Assembly (NCBI RefSeq): GCF_002019765.1
Contig: NZ_KV917380.1
Location: 1,259,858 to 1,323,857 of the forward strand
Origin: Shouchella oshimensis
GTDB lineage: Bacteria > Bacillota > Bacilli > Bacillales > Bacillaceae_D
Length of the DNA stretch: 64,000 nt
Reading direction: 5' to 3'
In this document: one piece after another, positions 1 through 8,060 of the stretch
How positions within the stretch are numbered: position 1 is the first letter of the stretch
Layout of the letters: each line of letters opens with the position of its first letter
Made by a program: the position numbers and the translations under genes
The notes under the pieces: generated by a model
Told to the model about the DNA's origin: nothing
Seen by the model: the letters and a program-made list of their open reading frames with translations, nothing else
Database searches by the model: none

Positions 1-1
1 T

Positions 2-238
2 GGAAATCCCAAAGGGAGAAAGATTTTATATCTCATCATTCGGAACATGATCCGCCAGCAGAAAGCAGCTCCTAATCATATTGTCGAGTATTATTACAAA
101 TTAAAAAAGCAACCTACCCCCAAGAAGGACAAGGTTGCCGTTGTCGCTTGTATGAACAAGCTCATAAAGTGTATGTATTCCATGGCTAGGAATCATACAG
201 AGTACGATTACTCGCACGCGGTCTCAATGGACCAATAA
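2..238 (+). CDS. IS110-family transposase, C-terminal part (cut by window edge)
   Basis: The reading frame is open from the first full codon at position 2 to a TAA at 236-238, so this is the end of a longer gene starting left of the window. The fragment (about 78 residues) has the look of the C-terminal Transposase_20 region of IS110-family DEDD recombinases: an early GNPKGRK stretch, then KVAVVACMNKLIK and MARNHTEYD, matching the family pattern 'K.A.VA.MRKLL...ML....YD'. The N-terminal DEDD catalytic domain cannot be seen. The family moves DNA as a circular intermediate guided by an element-encoded RNA. It is followed by a non-coding stretch with a hairpin (250-298). Whether the gene is intact cannot be judged here. 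Confidence 0.72.
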   Translation, partial: GNPKGRKILYLIIRNMIRQQKAAPNHIVEYYYKLKKQPTPKKDKVAVVACMNKLIKCMYSMARNHTEYDYSHAVSMDQ

Positions 239-249
239 CTGTAGTATAC

Positions 250-298
250 CATAGGAACCTTATTTAAAAATAGACAGGGATAAGGTTTATTTCCTATG
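250..298 (+). other. Imperfect hairpin just downstream of the IS110 transposase
   Basis: CATAGGA (250-256) and ACCTTAT (257-263) can pair with TCCTATG (292-298) and ATAAGGT (280-286), with a 5-nt bulge. The position, 12 bp after the transposase stop, is where the right end of an IS110/IS1111 element would lie. It could be part of the element's non-coding end or a terminator; there is no T-run. Confidence 0.35.
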
Positions 299-361
299 CC
301 TAGATTTAAAAATAACATCATCAGAATTATTATAAAAACCCTATTGACTAAACGTAGGAAC

Positions 362-636
362 GAGGCTGGGACAAAAGTAGATAGACAGACCAAAATGACG
401 AACATTCCTGAAAATAGGAAGGTTCGTCGTTTGTTTTATATGAAAATGAGCGGAAGGAGAATCCGAAGACTCCTGGGGAATCAGCACGTGTCTGAAGACT
501 CTGGAGTGGTGGTTTTCCACGGAGGAGGCTGAGGCCGTGTCCCCGGAAAGCGAAGGATTCTCCTGTAGTGGTGCTACTCAGCATAGTTTAGACTATTCGT
601 CTTTTCAAATACTACTTTTCGTTATGTCCCAGCCTC
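362..636 (+). repeat. Dispersed structured repeat, copy 1 (275 bp, terminal inverted repeats)
   Basis: The block starts GAGGCTGGGAC and ends with its exact inverse GTCCCAGCCTC. It is nearly identical to 54003-54248. Internal inverted repeats include ACGAACATTCCT/AGGAAGGTTCGT and AGGAGAATCC/GGATTCTCCT, so an RNA copy would fold into several stems inside one closing helix. Compared with copy 2 it carries 29 extra bases between two copies of GAAGACTC (slippage or deletion). It lies directly behind the 3' end of pckA and has no convincing reading frame. It may be a MITE-like or REP-like intergenic element. Confidence 0.8.
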
Positions 637-644
637 TTTATTAT

Positions 645-2225
645 TTAATTTGGTACCGTTGGCCCTGCTTGTTGGATACTTGCTTTAGCCGAAGAAAAAC
701 GAACGAAATTGTCTGCGAATTTGCTTGCTAAAGCGTTAGCTGTTTTGTCGTATGCAGCTTTGTCGACCCAAGCATTTCGAGGATTTAACAATTCATCTGG
801 GACACCAGGGCAACGAGATGGTAGGCGGAGTCCAAAAATAGGGTCTGTCTCCGTTTCAACTTGGTTAAGTTCTCCTTGAAGTGCCGCTTCAACCATCGCT
901 CTAGTGTAGCGTAGCTTCATTCTGCTCCCTGTACCATAACTTCCTCCAGTCCAGCCAGTGTTTACTAAAAATACGTCAACATCGTTTGCTTCGATTTTTT
1001 CTCCAAGCATAGACGCATACGTTTCAGGCTTCCTTGGTAAGAAGGGTGCACCAAAACAAGTAGAGAATGTGGCTTCTGGTTGAGTAATGCCTCTTTCGGT
1101 TCCAGCTAATTTACTTGTGTATCCAGACAAAAAGTGATACATAGCTTGCTCTTTTGTTAGTTTACTGATGGGAGGCAATACCCCAAACGCATCGGCAGTT
1201 AAAAATATGATTGTAGTCGGACTACCGGCAACACTAGGTTTTAATGCATTCGGTATGGCTTCAATTGGATACGCGGCTCTTGTATTTTCTGTTAAATGTG
1301 CGTCATCGTAATTAGGCTTTCCTTCACTTACTGCAACATTTTCGAGTACAGCACCAAACGAAATCGCATTCCAAATTTGTGGTTCTTGCTCCTGTGATAA
1401 ATGTATGCACTTAGCGTAGCAGCCGCCTTCAATATTGAAGATACCTGCTTCTGTCCACCCGTGCTCATCATCGCCAATAAGTGAACGGTGAGTAGAAGCG
1501 GATAACGTTGTTTTACCAGTTCCGGATAAGCCAAAGAAAAGGGCTGTTTCTCCATTTTCATTTGTGTTAGCTGAGCAGTGCATTGGTAGCACATCTTCAT
1601 CTGGCATTAAATAATTCATTACGGAAAACATCGATTTTTTCATTTCGCCAGCGTATTCGGTTCCACCAATTAAAACAACGCGCTCTTCAAAGGAAATGAT
1701 AACAAATGCTTCTGAATTAGTGCCATCAATCGTTGGATTTGCCTTAAAAGTAGGTGCGCTTACAATGGTAAACGGCTCTTGATTACTTTTTCCAGGTTGA
1801 CCTTCACGAATAAAAAGCTGACGTGCAAACAGGTGATGCCAAGCAAATTCATTAACGTATGTGATGGGAAGTTGATAAGCTGGATCTGCACCTACAAATC
1901 CATTAGAAGCGTATCGAACATCCTTTTGTTGTAAATAGTATAACACTTTCTCGTAAAGCGCTTTAAATGTGCTTTGAGAGATGGGTTGATTGACTGAACC
2001 CCAATCGATTGTCGTACGAACACTCGGCTCATCGACGATGAACTTATCTTTTGGAGAGCGACCCGTATACGTACCCGTTTGAACAGATAGCGCACCAGTG
2101 TTTGTCAGTTCACCTTCATGATTCATTAGTGCTCGCTCTACTAAAGCTGGAACAGGTAGCTGATGAATCGTTTTAGGGCTAGAAAGCAACTGTTCTAATT
2201 GTTTTGATCCATTTACTATTTTCAT
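645..2225 (-). CDS. pckA: Phosphoenolpyruvate carboxykinase (ATP)
   Basis: Converts oxaloacetate plus ATP to phosphoenolpyruvate and CO2, the first committed step of gluconeogenesis, in the cytosol. The 526-residue product has normal family length. The nucleotide loop GLSGTGKTT is at residues 232-240, with the preceding substrate region [10 protein letters not shown] (about 122-131) and the metal-binding motif FVIISFEER (about 174-182). Start ATG is preceded by AAAAGGAG. It is divergent from metK, as in B. subtilis. A candidate extended -10 sits upstream at 2260-2265. In B. subtilis the gene is controlled by CcpN; I cannot confirm such a site here. Its 3' end abuts a structured repeat. Confidence 0.98.
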   Translation of the reverse strand: MKIVNGSKQLEQLLSSPKTIHQLPVPALVERALMNHEGELTNTGALSVQTGTYTGRSPKDKFIVDEPSVRTTIDWGSVNQPISQSTFKALYEKVLYYLQQKDVRYASNGFVGADPAYQLPITYVNEFAWHHLFARQLFIREGQPGKSNQEPFTIVSAPTFKANPTIDGTNSEAFVIISFEERVVLIGGTEYAGEMKKSMFSVMNYLMPDEDVLPMHCSANTNENGETALFFGLSGTGKTTLSASTHRSLIGDDEHGWTEAGIFNIEGGCYAKCIHLSQEQEPQIWNAISFGAVLENVAVSEGKPNYDDAHLTENTRAAYPIEAIPNALKPSVAGSPTTIIFLTADAFGVLPPISKLTKEQAMYHFLSGYTSKLAGTERGITQPEATFSTCFGAPFLPRKPETYASMLGEKIEANDVDVFLVNTGWTGGSYGTGSRMKLRYTRAMVEAALQGELNQVETETDPIFGLRLPSRCPGVPDELLNPRNAWVDKAAYDKTANALASKFADNFVRFSSAKASIQQAGPTVPN

Positions 2226-2259
2226 AATCGGCTCCTTTTAGGTCAGTGTTCGTGGTATT

Positions 2260-2265
2260 AGTATA
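2260..2265 (-). promoter_or_regulatory. Candidate pckA extended -10 box
   Basis: On the minus strand TGT directly precedes TATACT (plus-strand AGTATA), which fits an extended -10 promoter element about 35 bp before the pckA start. No good -35 box is visible. Confidence 0.4.
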
Positions 2266-2546
2266 ACACATTATATTAATTAATCCATACTAAAGTGAGA
2301 GATGTTTTAAAAAAATGATACGTAATTTATTGTCGGCAAGTGTAGTAATGGATTGGCAATAAAAAAAGAAATCTGCTCTACTGCCTTTCCTCTTTTAAAG
2401 TCAGGTAAACTATGTTATGCTAATGTCCGAAAACGAACAAAGCGAAGCCTATTAATTGATTTACACTATTCCATTAAACGTCACTTGGTTCTATAACCAT
2501 GTGCGTTGAACAGGATGGTATGGTGAAGGATGTTTATAGGTAAAGT

Positions 2547-2552
2547 TATACT
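2547..2552 (+). promoter_or_regulatory. Candidate -10 box for the metK riboswitch transcript
   Basis: TATACT lies 25 bp before the riboswitch P1 helix, giving a start near 2559. The -35 region (around 2524-2529) is weak. Confidence 0.4.
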
Positions 2553-2577
2553 GCTTTTTAAAACAGATAACATCACG

Positions 2578-2738
2578 CTTTTATCAAGAGAAGGTGGAGG
2601 GACAGGCCCTTTGAAACCCAGCAACCATCACTTCCGTGAAAAGGTGCTAACCTGCAGAACATCTTTGTTCTGGGAGATAAGAGGCGATCGATAGATAAGT
2701 CAGCTCTTTTCTCATGTAGAAAAGAGCTTTTTCTTTTT
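2578..2738 (+). promoter_or_regulatory. SAM-I (S-box) riboswitch with terminator, controlling metK
   Basis: The aptamer spans 2578-2683. P1 is CTTTTATC (2578-2585) pairing GATAAGAG (2676-2683). Conserved blocks are present: GGTGGAGGGA, GAAACCCAGCAACC, AAGGTGCTAA and CTGCAGAAC. The expression platform is a strong terminator, AGCTCTTTTCT/AGAAAAGAGCT at 2702-2728 with a T-rich tail to 2738. In this family high S-adenosylmethionine stabilises the aptamer and lets the terminator form, which matches feedback on the SAM synthetase gene downstream. Confidence 0.96.
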
Positions 2739-2828
2739 GTAAACATACGTGCACAATAAGATAAAAACGATACGGATAAGTTGCGATTATGTGTCCGGGG
2801 GCATAAGATGCCTTTAGCCTACTTACTA

Positions 2829-2895
2829 AAATCAGATCTGATTTGTTCGTTTTTAGTTTTTAGAATACTAGATGCTTCCGAGCGAGAGTTCGGAA
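2829..2895 (+). other. Palindrome and hairpin in the metK leader
   Basis: Between the riboswitch terminator and metK there is a perfect 16-bp palindrome, AAATCAGATCTGATTT (2829-2844), and a small hairpin TTCCGA/TCGGAA (2876-2881, 2890-2895) just before the ribosome binding site. Function unknown; a second control point or mRNA stabiliser is possible. Confidence 0.35.
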
Positions 2896-2912
2896 TAAAG
2901 GGAGGACTTTAA

Positions 2913-4112
2913 ATGTCTGAAAAAAGAGGAAAGCACTTATTTACATCAGAGTCAGTTACGGAGGGGCACCCAGATAAAATTTGTGACCAAATTTCTGATG
3001 CGATCCTTGATGAAATCTTAAAGAGAGATCCGAATGCGCGTGTTGCGTGTGAGACATCAGTAACAACGGGCATGGTTCTTGTTGCAGGAGAAATTACAAC
3101 GAGCACTTACGTTGATATTCCAAGTGTAGTGCGCGAAACGATTAAAGGGATTGGCTATACGCGTGCAAAGTATGGTTTTGATGCAGAGACTTGTGCGGTT
3201 ATTACGTCAATTGATGAACAATCTGCAGATATTGCTCAAGGTGTGGATCAAGCGTTAGAAGCACGAGAAGGGCAAATGACAGATGAAGAAATTGAAGCTA
3301 TTGGTGCAGGAGACCAAGGGTTAATGTTCGGTTTTGCGTCAAACGAGACGAAGGAGCTTATGCCGCTTCCAATTTCACTCAGCCATAAATTAGCATTTCG
3401 TTTAAGTGAAGTACGTAAAAACGAAACCTTAGATTATTTACGACCAGATGGTAAAACACAAGTAACGGTTGAATATGATGAAAATGATAAAGCGGTTCGT
3501 GTAGATACAATTGTTATTTCTACACAGCACGCACCAGAAATAACATTGGAACAAATTCAAGCAGATATTAAAGAGCACGTTATTAAAGCTGTTGTTCCTG
3601 CTGAATTAATGGATGAGAAAACGAAATTCTTTATTAATCCAACAGGGCGATTCGTTATTGGTGGACCTCAAGGGGACGCTGGCTTAACAGGAAGAAAAAT
3701 TATAGTTGATACTTATGGCGGTTTTGCTCGTCATGGTGGTGGTGCGTTCTCAGGTAAAGACGCAACAAAAGTCGATCGTTCAGGCGCTTATGCTGCTCGT
3801 TATGTGGCAAAAAACCTTGTTGCTGCAGGCCTTGCAGAATCTTGTGAAGTACAGCTTGCATATGCAATTGGTGTAGCACAGCCAGTTTCGATTTCCATTA
3901 ATACATTTGGCACTGGTAAAGCTGATGAAGAAACCCTTGTATCACTTGTAAGAAAACATTTTGATTTGCGTCCAGCTGGCATTATTAAAATGCTTGATCT
4001 GCGCCGTCCAATTTACAAGCAAACAGCTGCTTATGGTCACTTTGGCCGTGAAGACGTGCAACTTCCGTGGGAAAGAACAGATAAAGCAGAAGTACTAAAA
4101 GCAGAAGCCTAA
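2913..4112 (+). CDS. metK: S-adenosylmethionine synthetase
   Basis: Makes S-adenosylmethionine from methionine and ATP in the cytosol, supplying the methyl and radical donor used by MnmL, MnmM, TrmB and YtxK in this window. 399 residues, full family length. Motifs: [16 protein letters not shown] near residue 18 (ATP/Mg site), [12 protein letters not shown] near 130 (methionine/ATP loop) and [16 protein letters not shown] near 275 (P-loop-like glycine-rich site with catalytic Lys). ATG has a strong GGGAGG site. Expression is controlled by the SAM-I riboswitch upstream. A hairpin terminator shared with convergent ytoA follows. Confidence 0.98.
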   Translation: MSEKRGKHLFTSESVTEGHPDKICDQISDAILDEILKRDPNARVACETSVTTGMVLVAGEITTSTYVDIPSVVRETIKGIGYTRAKYGFDAETCAVITSIDEQSADIAQGVDQALEAREGQMTDEEIEAIGAGDQGLMFGFASNETKELMPLPISLSHKLAFRLSEVRKNETLDYLRPDGKTQVTVEYDENDKAVRVDTIVISTQHAPEITLEQIQADIKEHVIKAVVPAELMDEKTKFFINPTGRFVIGGPQGDAGLTGRKIIVDTYGGFARHGGGAFSGKDATKVDRSGAYAARYVAKNLVAAGLAESCEVQLAYAIGVAQPVSISINTFGTGKADEETLVSLVRKHFDLRPAGIIKMLDLRRPIYKQTAAYGHFGREDVQLPWERTDKAEVLKAEA

Positions 4113-4117
4113 AACCA

Positions 4118-4158
4118 AAAAAACCAGCTCCTCAACCATCATTGAGGAGCTGGTTTTT
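4118..4158. terminator. Bidirectional terminator between metK and ytoA
   Basis: AACCAGCTCCTCAA pairs TTGAGGAGCTGGTT around a 6-base loop, with A-run before and T-run after, so it can serve both convergent genes. Confidence 0.9.
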
Positions 4159-4181
4159 TAAGTTGTATGTAAGGATGAATG

Positions 4182-4694
4182 TTAATGATCGACTTGTTTA
4201 TAATATTGACCTTTTTCTACATATTCGGTGCGAATTCGTTCCATATCTTTTCGATCCGCTTCAGTTAGCTCTCGTACGACTTTTGCCGGTCTCCCTAATG
4301 CAAGGGTGTTTTGGGGGATGGTTTTTCCTGGTGGAACTAAACTCCCAGCACCAATAAACGCACCTTCACCAATTTCTGCGCCATCAAGAACAATAGACCC
4401 CATGCCTATGAGCGCACGTTTACGAACAATCGCACTATGGAGTGTCACTTGATGACCAATGGTTACATCATCTTCAATAAGAAGCGTTCGATTGGGGCTC
4501 TGATGAAGCATGGATTGATCTTGAATGTTTACACGTTTTCCAATGCGAGTGGGTGCCACATCGCCACGGATAACGGAATGAAACCAAATGCTTGAATACG
4601 CACCAATTTCAACGTCTCCGGTAATTACCGCATTACTTGCCACATAAACCGTTGAATCAATAAGCGGTTTTTTAGTGTGATATGGTAAAATCAT
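4182..4694 (-). CDS. ytoA: Gamma-carbonic-anhydrase-like hexapeptide-repeat protein (YtoA/YrdA family)
   Basis: 170 residues built of left-handed beta-helix hexapeptide repeats (isoleucine/valine every sixth position, e.g. VEIGAYSSIWFHSVIRG, VTIGHQVTLHSAIV). The family forms trimers with a metal held by three histidines; matching histidines are seen in QSMLHQ and GHQVTLH. Members are related to gamma carbonic anhydrase and acyltransferases, but the real substrate of YtoA is not known. Start ATG follows an AGGAAAGGAC Shine-Dalgarno region. It is convergent with metK and divergent from ytpA. YtoA homologues lie in this part of the B. subtilis map. Confidence 0.9.
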   Translation of the reverse strand: MILPYHTKKPLIDSTVYVASNAVITGDVEIGAYSSIWFHSVIRGDVAPTRIGKRVNIQDQSMLHQSPNRTLLIEDDVTIGHQVTLHSAIVRKRALIGMGSIVLDGAEIGEGAFIGAGSLVPPGKTIPQNTLALGRPAKVVRELTEADRKDMERIRTEYVEKGQYYKQVDH

Positions 4695-4783
4695 CGAAAC
4701 CTGTCCTTTCCTAAAAGGGATAAAATCAGCTATACTAATTTTATCGTACGTAAGACAGAATAGCTAGATAAGGAGGAAATGTC

Positions 4784-5566
4784 GTGCGTTATTTTGAAGT
4801 GCCAGAACCCCGAGGAGTAGCTGTCATTGTCCATGGTGCAGGTGAGCATAGTGGGCGCTATCATTGGTTAATTGAAAAATGGAACTTACACGGCTTTGAC
4901 TGCTTAATTGGTGATTTACCAGGTCAAGGAGAATCAAGAGGAAAACGAGGGCATATTGATTCATTTAAACAATACATAAAAACAGTTGATCGTTGGTTAA
5001 AGCAAGCACGTTCGAAACAATTGCCGATTGTCCTTTTTGGTCACAGTATGGGTGGATTAATTGCCATTCGCACGTTAATTGAAAGGGATAATTCATTTAT
5101 TGAGGCCGTTGTGTTGTCTGCGCCATGCTTACAGTTACATATGCCTGTCTCTCCACAAAAAAAGGCAGCTGCGAAAGTATTGAACCATGTGGCACCAACG
5201 TTTAGTATGCAATCAGGTTTAAAACCAGAGCTTACGACTCGCAGTGAGATCGTTCGTGAGGAATATGCCAAAGATCCTTTACGTGTTACAAAAGTATCGG
5301 CGCGTTGGTATCATGAACTATCAAAAGCGATGCTCCAAACGAGACGTTATCCGGAAAAGGTGCCGAATATTCCTATCTTATTATTGGTTGCAGGTGATGA
5401 TCAGGTTGTTGATAGTAGTGCCGCTTTCACGTGGTTTAATCACCTAGATGTTAGTCATAAAATGGTAAAAGAATGGAATGGTCTCTATCACGAGCTTTAC
5501 AACGAGCCGGAAAAAGAAGAGGTTTTTCGCTATACGATTGGATTTGTAAACATGCTTATTCGATGA
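4784..5566 (+). CDS. ytpA: Alpha/beta hydrolase, monoacylglycerol lipase/lysophospholipase (YtpA-like)
   Basis: 260-residue serine hydrolase of the Hydrolase_4 type. The oxyanion strand region VIVHGAGEHSGRY is near residue 15, the nucleophile elbow GHSMGG near 86, the catalytic Asp in LLVAGDDQVVDS near 205 and the His in LYHELYNEPEKEEV near 238. Start is GTG behind AAGGAGGAAAT; a nearby ATG is out of frame. B. subtilis YtpA is a phospholipase linked to bacilysocin formation; a general lysophospholipid or monoglyceride lipase role is equally possible. It is monocistronic by appearance. Confidence 0.88.
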   Translation: MRYFEVPEPRGVAVIVHGAGEHSGRYHWLIEKWNLHGFDCLIGDLPGQGESRGKRGHIDSFKQYIKTVDRWLKQARSKQLPIVLFGHSMGGLIAIRTLIERDNSFIEAVVLSAPCLQLHMPVSPQKKAAAKVLNHVAPTFSMQSGLKPELTTRSEIVREEYAKDPLRVTKVSARWYHELSKAMLQTRRYPEKVPNIPILLLVAGDDQVVDSSAAFTWFNHLDVSHKMVKEWNGLYHELYNEPEKEEVFRYTIGFVNMLIR

Positions 5567-5587
5567 CTTTCTTCCTCTTCTCTCCTT

Positions 5588-5596
5588 TGTTATAAT
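5588..5596 (+). promoter_or_regulatory. Extended -10 promoter of the small basic protein gene
   Basis: TGTTATAAT is a perfect extended -10 element. The predicted start near 5603 would leave only about 15 nt before the GTG start codon, just enough for the GAGGAG ribosome site. Confidence 0.5.
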
Positions 5597-5618
5597 GAAG
5601 GTAGAGGAGTGATACACT

Positions 5619-5840
5619 GTGAGTAAATCAAAAGCAAAAAAGCAGCGAGAAAAACGCATACGTGAGGGGAAGCGTAATCCAGCACTCAATCGAGGCGTTT
5701 ATGCAATGACTGATTTAGCGACGAGAAAAACAAAAACAAAACAAGAATATATGGAGCAACAAAGACAAAAAACTCGTCGCTTTGATGAAAGCGACGAGTT
5801 TTTTTTAGTTTGGACGAAGGTCTCGCTGCACAACGTCTAA
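5619..5840 (+). CDS. Small basic conserved-type hypothetical protein
   Basis: 73 residues, GTG start with GAGGAGTG just upstream. It is very rich in Lys and Arg (KAKKQREKRIREGKRNP at the N-terminus, then TRKTKTKQEYMEQQRQKTRR) and probably a nucleic-acid- or ribosome-associated small protein, but I recognise no named family. The last third is unusual: codons from about 5771 on run through a strong terminator hairpin, and the final 36 bp overlap the 3' end of the convergent carbonic anhydrase gene. The functional protein may therefore be made from a transcript ending near 5806, or the true stop differs in relatives. Confidence 0.6.
   Translation: MSKSKAKKQREKRIREGKRNPALNRGVYAMTDLATRKTKTKQEYMEQQRQKTRRFDESDEFFLVWTKVSLHNV
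5767..5806. terminator. Terminator hairpin inside the end of the small ORF
   Basis: AACTCGTCGCTTT (5771-5783) pairs AAAGCGACGAGTT (5788-5800) with A-run before and T8 after. It serves both convergent directions although it lies in coding sequence. Confidence 0.85.
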
Positions 5841-6371
5841 TTTACCAGTTTCTGGACTGATAACAAGTCCGTGAACACTGACATCCTTCGGTAATAATGG
5901 ATGGTTCACAATTAAATCCACACTATGTTTTACGCTATCTGTCACGTCTTCAAATCCTGTTAAAAATGTGTCAATGTCCACACCTGCATAGCGCAAGGAA
6001 TCAATATGATCCATTTTTATACCACGATCTTTTGCTTTTTGAAGTACGCCTTCTGAAGAAAGGCCTGTCATACCACAACCATAATGCCCGATTACATAAA
6101 CTTCTTCTGCACCTAACTCATAAATGGCAACAAGAATACTCCGCATAATACTTCCAAATGGATGAGAAATAACGGCACCGGCATTTTTTACGATTTTTGC
6201 ATCGCCGTTACGTAAATCCATTGCAGAATGAAGAAGTTCGGTAAGTCTTGTATCCATACACGTAAGAATGACAATCTTCTTTTGAGGAAATTTGCCAACA
6301 GAAAATTGTTCATACTGCTTATTTTCTACAAAGGATTGATTAAATGCAAGAATGGTATCTAGTTTACTCAT
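5805..6371 (-). CDS. ytiB: Beta-class carbonic anhydrase (YtiB-like)
   Basis: Reversible CO2 hydration to bicarbonate. 188 residues. The zinc ligands of the beta class are visible: Cys38 with the Asp40/Arg42 dyad (CMDTR), then His96 and Cys99 (HYGC). ATG follows AAGGAG. It lies 16 bp downstream of mnmM on the same strand, so mnmL-mnmM-ytiB may be one transcript, although the gene has its own good ribosome site. Bicarbonate supply and pH homeostasis are plausible uses in an alkaliphile (inference). B. subtilis YtiB is the closest match by motif and position. Confidence 0.93.
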   Translation of the reverse strand: MSKLDTILAFNQSFVENKQYEQFSVGKFPQKKIVILTCMDTRLTELLHSAMDLRNGDAKIVKNAGAVISHPFGSIMRSILVAIYELGAEEVYVIGHYGCGMTGLSSEGVLQKAKDRGIKMDHIDSLRYAGVDIDTFLTGFEDVTDSVKHSVDLIVNHPLLPKDVSVHGLVISPETGKLDVVQRDLRPN

Positions 6372-6387
6372 GATTAAATGCTCCTTT

Positions 6388-6960
6388 TTATTTTCGTTTT
6401 TCTATAACAACCACAAAAGGTGGATTGTTGCGTTGGTTTATGAATTGATACATTGCGACATGCGCTTCTTCTTGAGGGAATGAACGTGTAAAATCTAATA
6501 CTGCATCCTTTTCTACTTTGCCTTCAGGGTGCCCATAATAAATAACAAGAACAATGCGGCCTTCGTTTGTAAGCTGGCAATAGATTTGCTTAATCGCTTC
6601 GATGGTTGTATCTCCTTTAGTGGTGATACGTTTGTCCCCCTTAGGCAAGTAGCCTAAATTAAAGACAGCCGCTTTTATGGCGGTAGATTTAAATGCAGAC
6701 ACGTGACGAAGTTGCTCATGACCGATTTGATGAAGTTCAACTCTTTCAACCATGTTCGCTTGGGATAATCGTTCAGCTGTTGCTTGAATCGCATCTGCTT
6801 GTATGTCACAGCTGATGACCATGCCTGTGTCTCCTACAAGTGTAGCGAGAAAAAGCGTGTCATGGCCATTCCCAGCAGTCGCGTCAACGACCGTATCTCC
6901 AGGTTGTACGACTTCTTGTAAAAGTGTACGTGCAAACGGTAAGACCCCTTTTAATTTCAT
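6388..6960 (-). CDS. mnmM: tRNA 5-aminomethyl-2-thiouridine methyltransferase MnmM (YtqB)
   Basis: 190-residue class I SAM methyltransferase. Motif I is VVDATAGNGHDTLFLA (about residues 24-39); the acidic SAM contact CDIQADAI follows near 52, and NLGYLPKGDK (about 107-116) is characteristic of the rRNA_methylase/YtqB group. In B. subtilis and Staphylococcus aureus this protein methylates nm5s2U to mnm5s2U at tRNA wobble U34, replacing part of Escherichia coli MnmC. Start ATG overlaps the mnmL stop by 4 bp (ATGA), so translation is coupled. The two genes are a known functional pair. Confidence 0.93.
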   Translation of the reverse strand: MKLKGVLPFARTLLQEVVQPGDTVVDATAGNGHDTLFLATLVGDTGMVISCDIQADAIQATAERLSQANMVERVELHQIGHEQLRHVSAFKSTAIKAAVFNLGYLPKGDKRITTKGDTTIEAIKQIYCQLTNEGRIVLVIYYGHPEGKVEKDAVLDFTRSFPQEEAHVAMYQFINQRNNPPFVVVIEKRK

Positions 6961-7919
6961 GGTGAAACTCCTTCATAATGCTTTCCTTGCCAACTAGAAC
7001 GCTTTTGAAACTCTGCTTCAATACCGTTTAAAACAGACCATTTATTCGTGCTCCACATAGGACCTATAAGAATATCTGCAGGTCCATCACCTGTTAACCG
7101 GTGGATCATCATTGTTGGCGGGAGTACTTCAAGTTGATCCACAACAATCTTTGTATAGCGTTCTTGATCTAATAGTTCAACATAACCCTTTTCAAATTGT
7201 TTGACCATCGGTGTTTTTTTGAGAAGATGAAGCAGATGAATTTTAATTCCTTGTACATCGAGTTTAGCTACTTCTTTCGCTGTTTCTAGCATCATGTTCT
7301 CTGTTTCAAGAGGTAAACCATTAATAATATGAGCACAAACACGAATGCCATGTGCTCGAAGTTTGGCCACTCCTTCTTTATAGCAGTCATAATCATGAGC
7401 GCGATTAATCAGGTTTGCCGTTCTTTCGTGTACGGTTTGAAGCCCTAATTCAACCCATAAGTAGGTGCGTTCATTTAGCTCAGCTAAATAGTTAACGACT
7501 TCATCTGGTAAGCAGTCCGGTCTAGTCGCAATGGATAATCCTACGACTCCTTCTTGCTCGAGAATCGTTTCAAAGTACGAACGGAGCGTTTCCACAGGGG
7601 CGTATGTATTGGAATAGGCTTGAAAATAGCCAATGTATTTGTCTGTTTTCCATTTTCGTTCCATTTTCTCTTTTTGAGAGTGAAATTGCGTCACTAAATC
7701 ATCTTTTCGATCACCAGCAAAATCGCCGGACCCTCGCTGACTACAAAACGTACAGCCTCCATAAGCAACTTGTCCATCACGATTTGGACAATCAAAACCA
7801 GCATCAAGAGATATCTTCATCACTTTTGAGCCAAAATGATCTTTCAAATGATCATTCCACGTAGAATAAGGTTTTGCGTTTTGGTTATTGTGTAACCTAT
7901 TGAACATGTTAACCACCAT
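6957..7919 (-). CDS. mnmL: Radical SAM protein MnmL (YtqA), tRNA wobble uridine modification
   Basis: 320 residues, radical SAM TIGR01212/Elp3-like family. The iron-sulfur cysteines are in DCPNRDGQVAYGGCTFC near residue 45, followed by GSGDFAGDR. In Gram-positive bacteria YtqA (MnmL) acts with MnmM on the cmnm5 to nm5 branch of U34 modification. The longest frame starts at 7919, but its AAAAGG site is only 2 nt away; the ATG at 7907 (fifth codon) has GGTGG at a better distance, so 7907 may be the real start. Last 4 bp overlap mnmM. Confidence 0.92.
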   Translation of the reverse strand: MVVNMFNRLHNNQNAKPYSTWNDHLKDHFGSKVMKISLDAGFDCPNRDGQVAYGGCTFCSQRGSGDFAGDRKDDLVTQFHSQKEKMERKWKTDKYIGYFQAYSNTYAPVETLRSYFETILEQEGVVGLSIATRPDCLPDEVVNYLAELNERTYLWVELGLQTVHERTANLINRAHDYDCYKEGVAKLRAHGIRVCAHIINGLPLETENMMLETAKEVAKLDVQGIKIHLLHLLKKTPMVKQFEKGYVELLDQERYTKIVVDQLEVLPPTMMIHRLTGDGPADILIGPMWSTNKWSVLNGIEAEFQKRSSWQGKHYEGVSP

Positions 7920-8060
7920 TGCCTTTTAAAGAATAAGATTAGTGTATCATCTCTTTCATTAGAAGTCTTCTTCTTCTTCTTACAGAGTAAATGCTATTGC
8001 TAATTATGCAGATTTCTTCTAAACTAATGAGGGTTTTTTAACGGTAAAGGAGGCAGGTTT

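Noticed and set aside
348-584. ORFs inside repeat copy 1 on both strands
   Set aside because: They are broken in copy 2 and lack ribosome sites; the block is better explained by RNA or DNA structure.
5444-5689. Minus-strand ORF across the ytpA 3' end
   Set aside because: It crosses a promoter and ribosome site on the plus strand, has no ribosome site itself and resembles no family.
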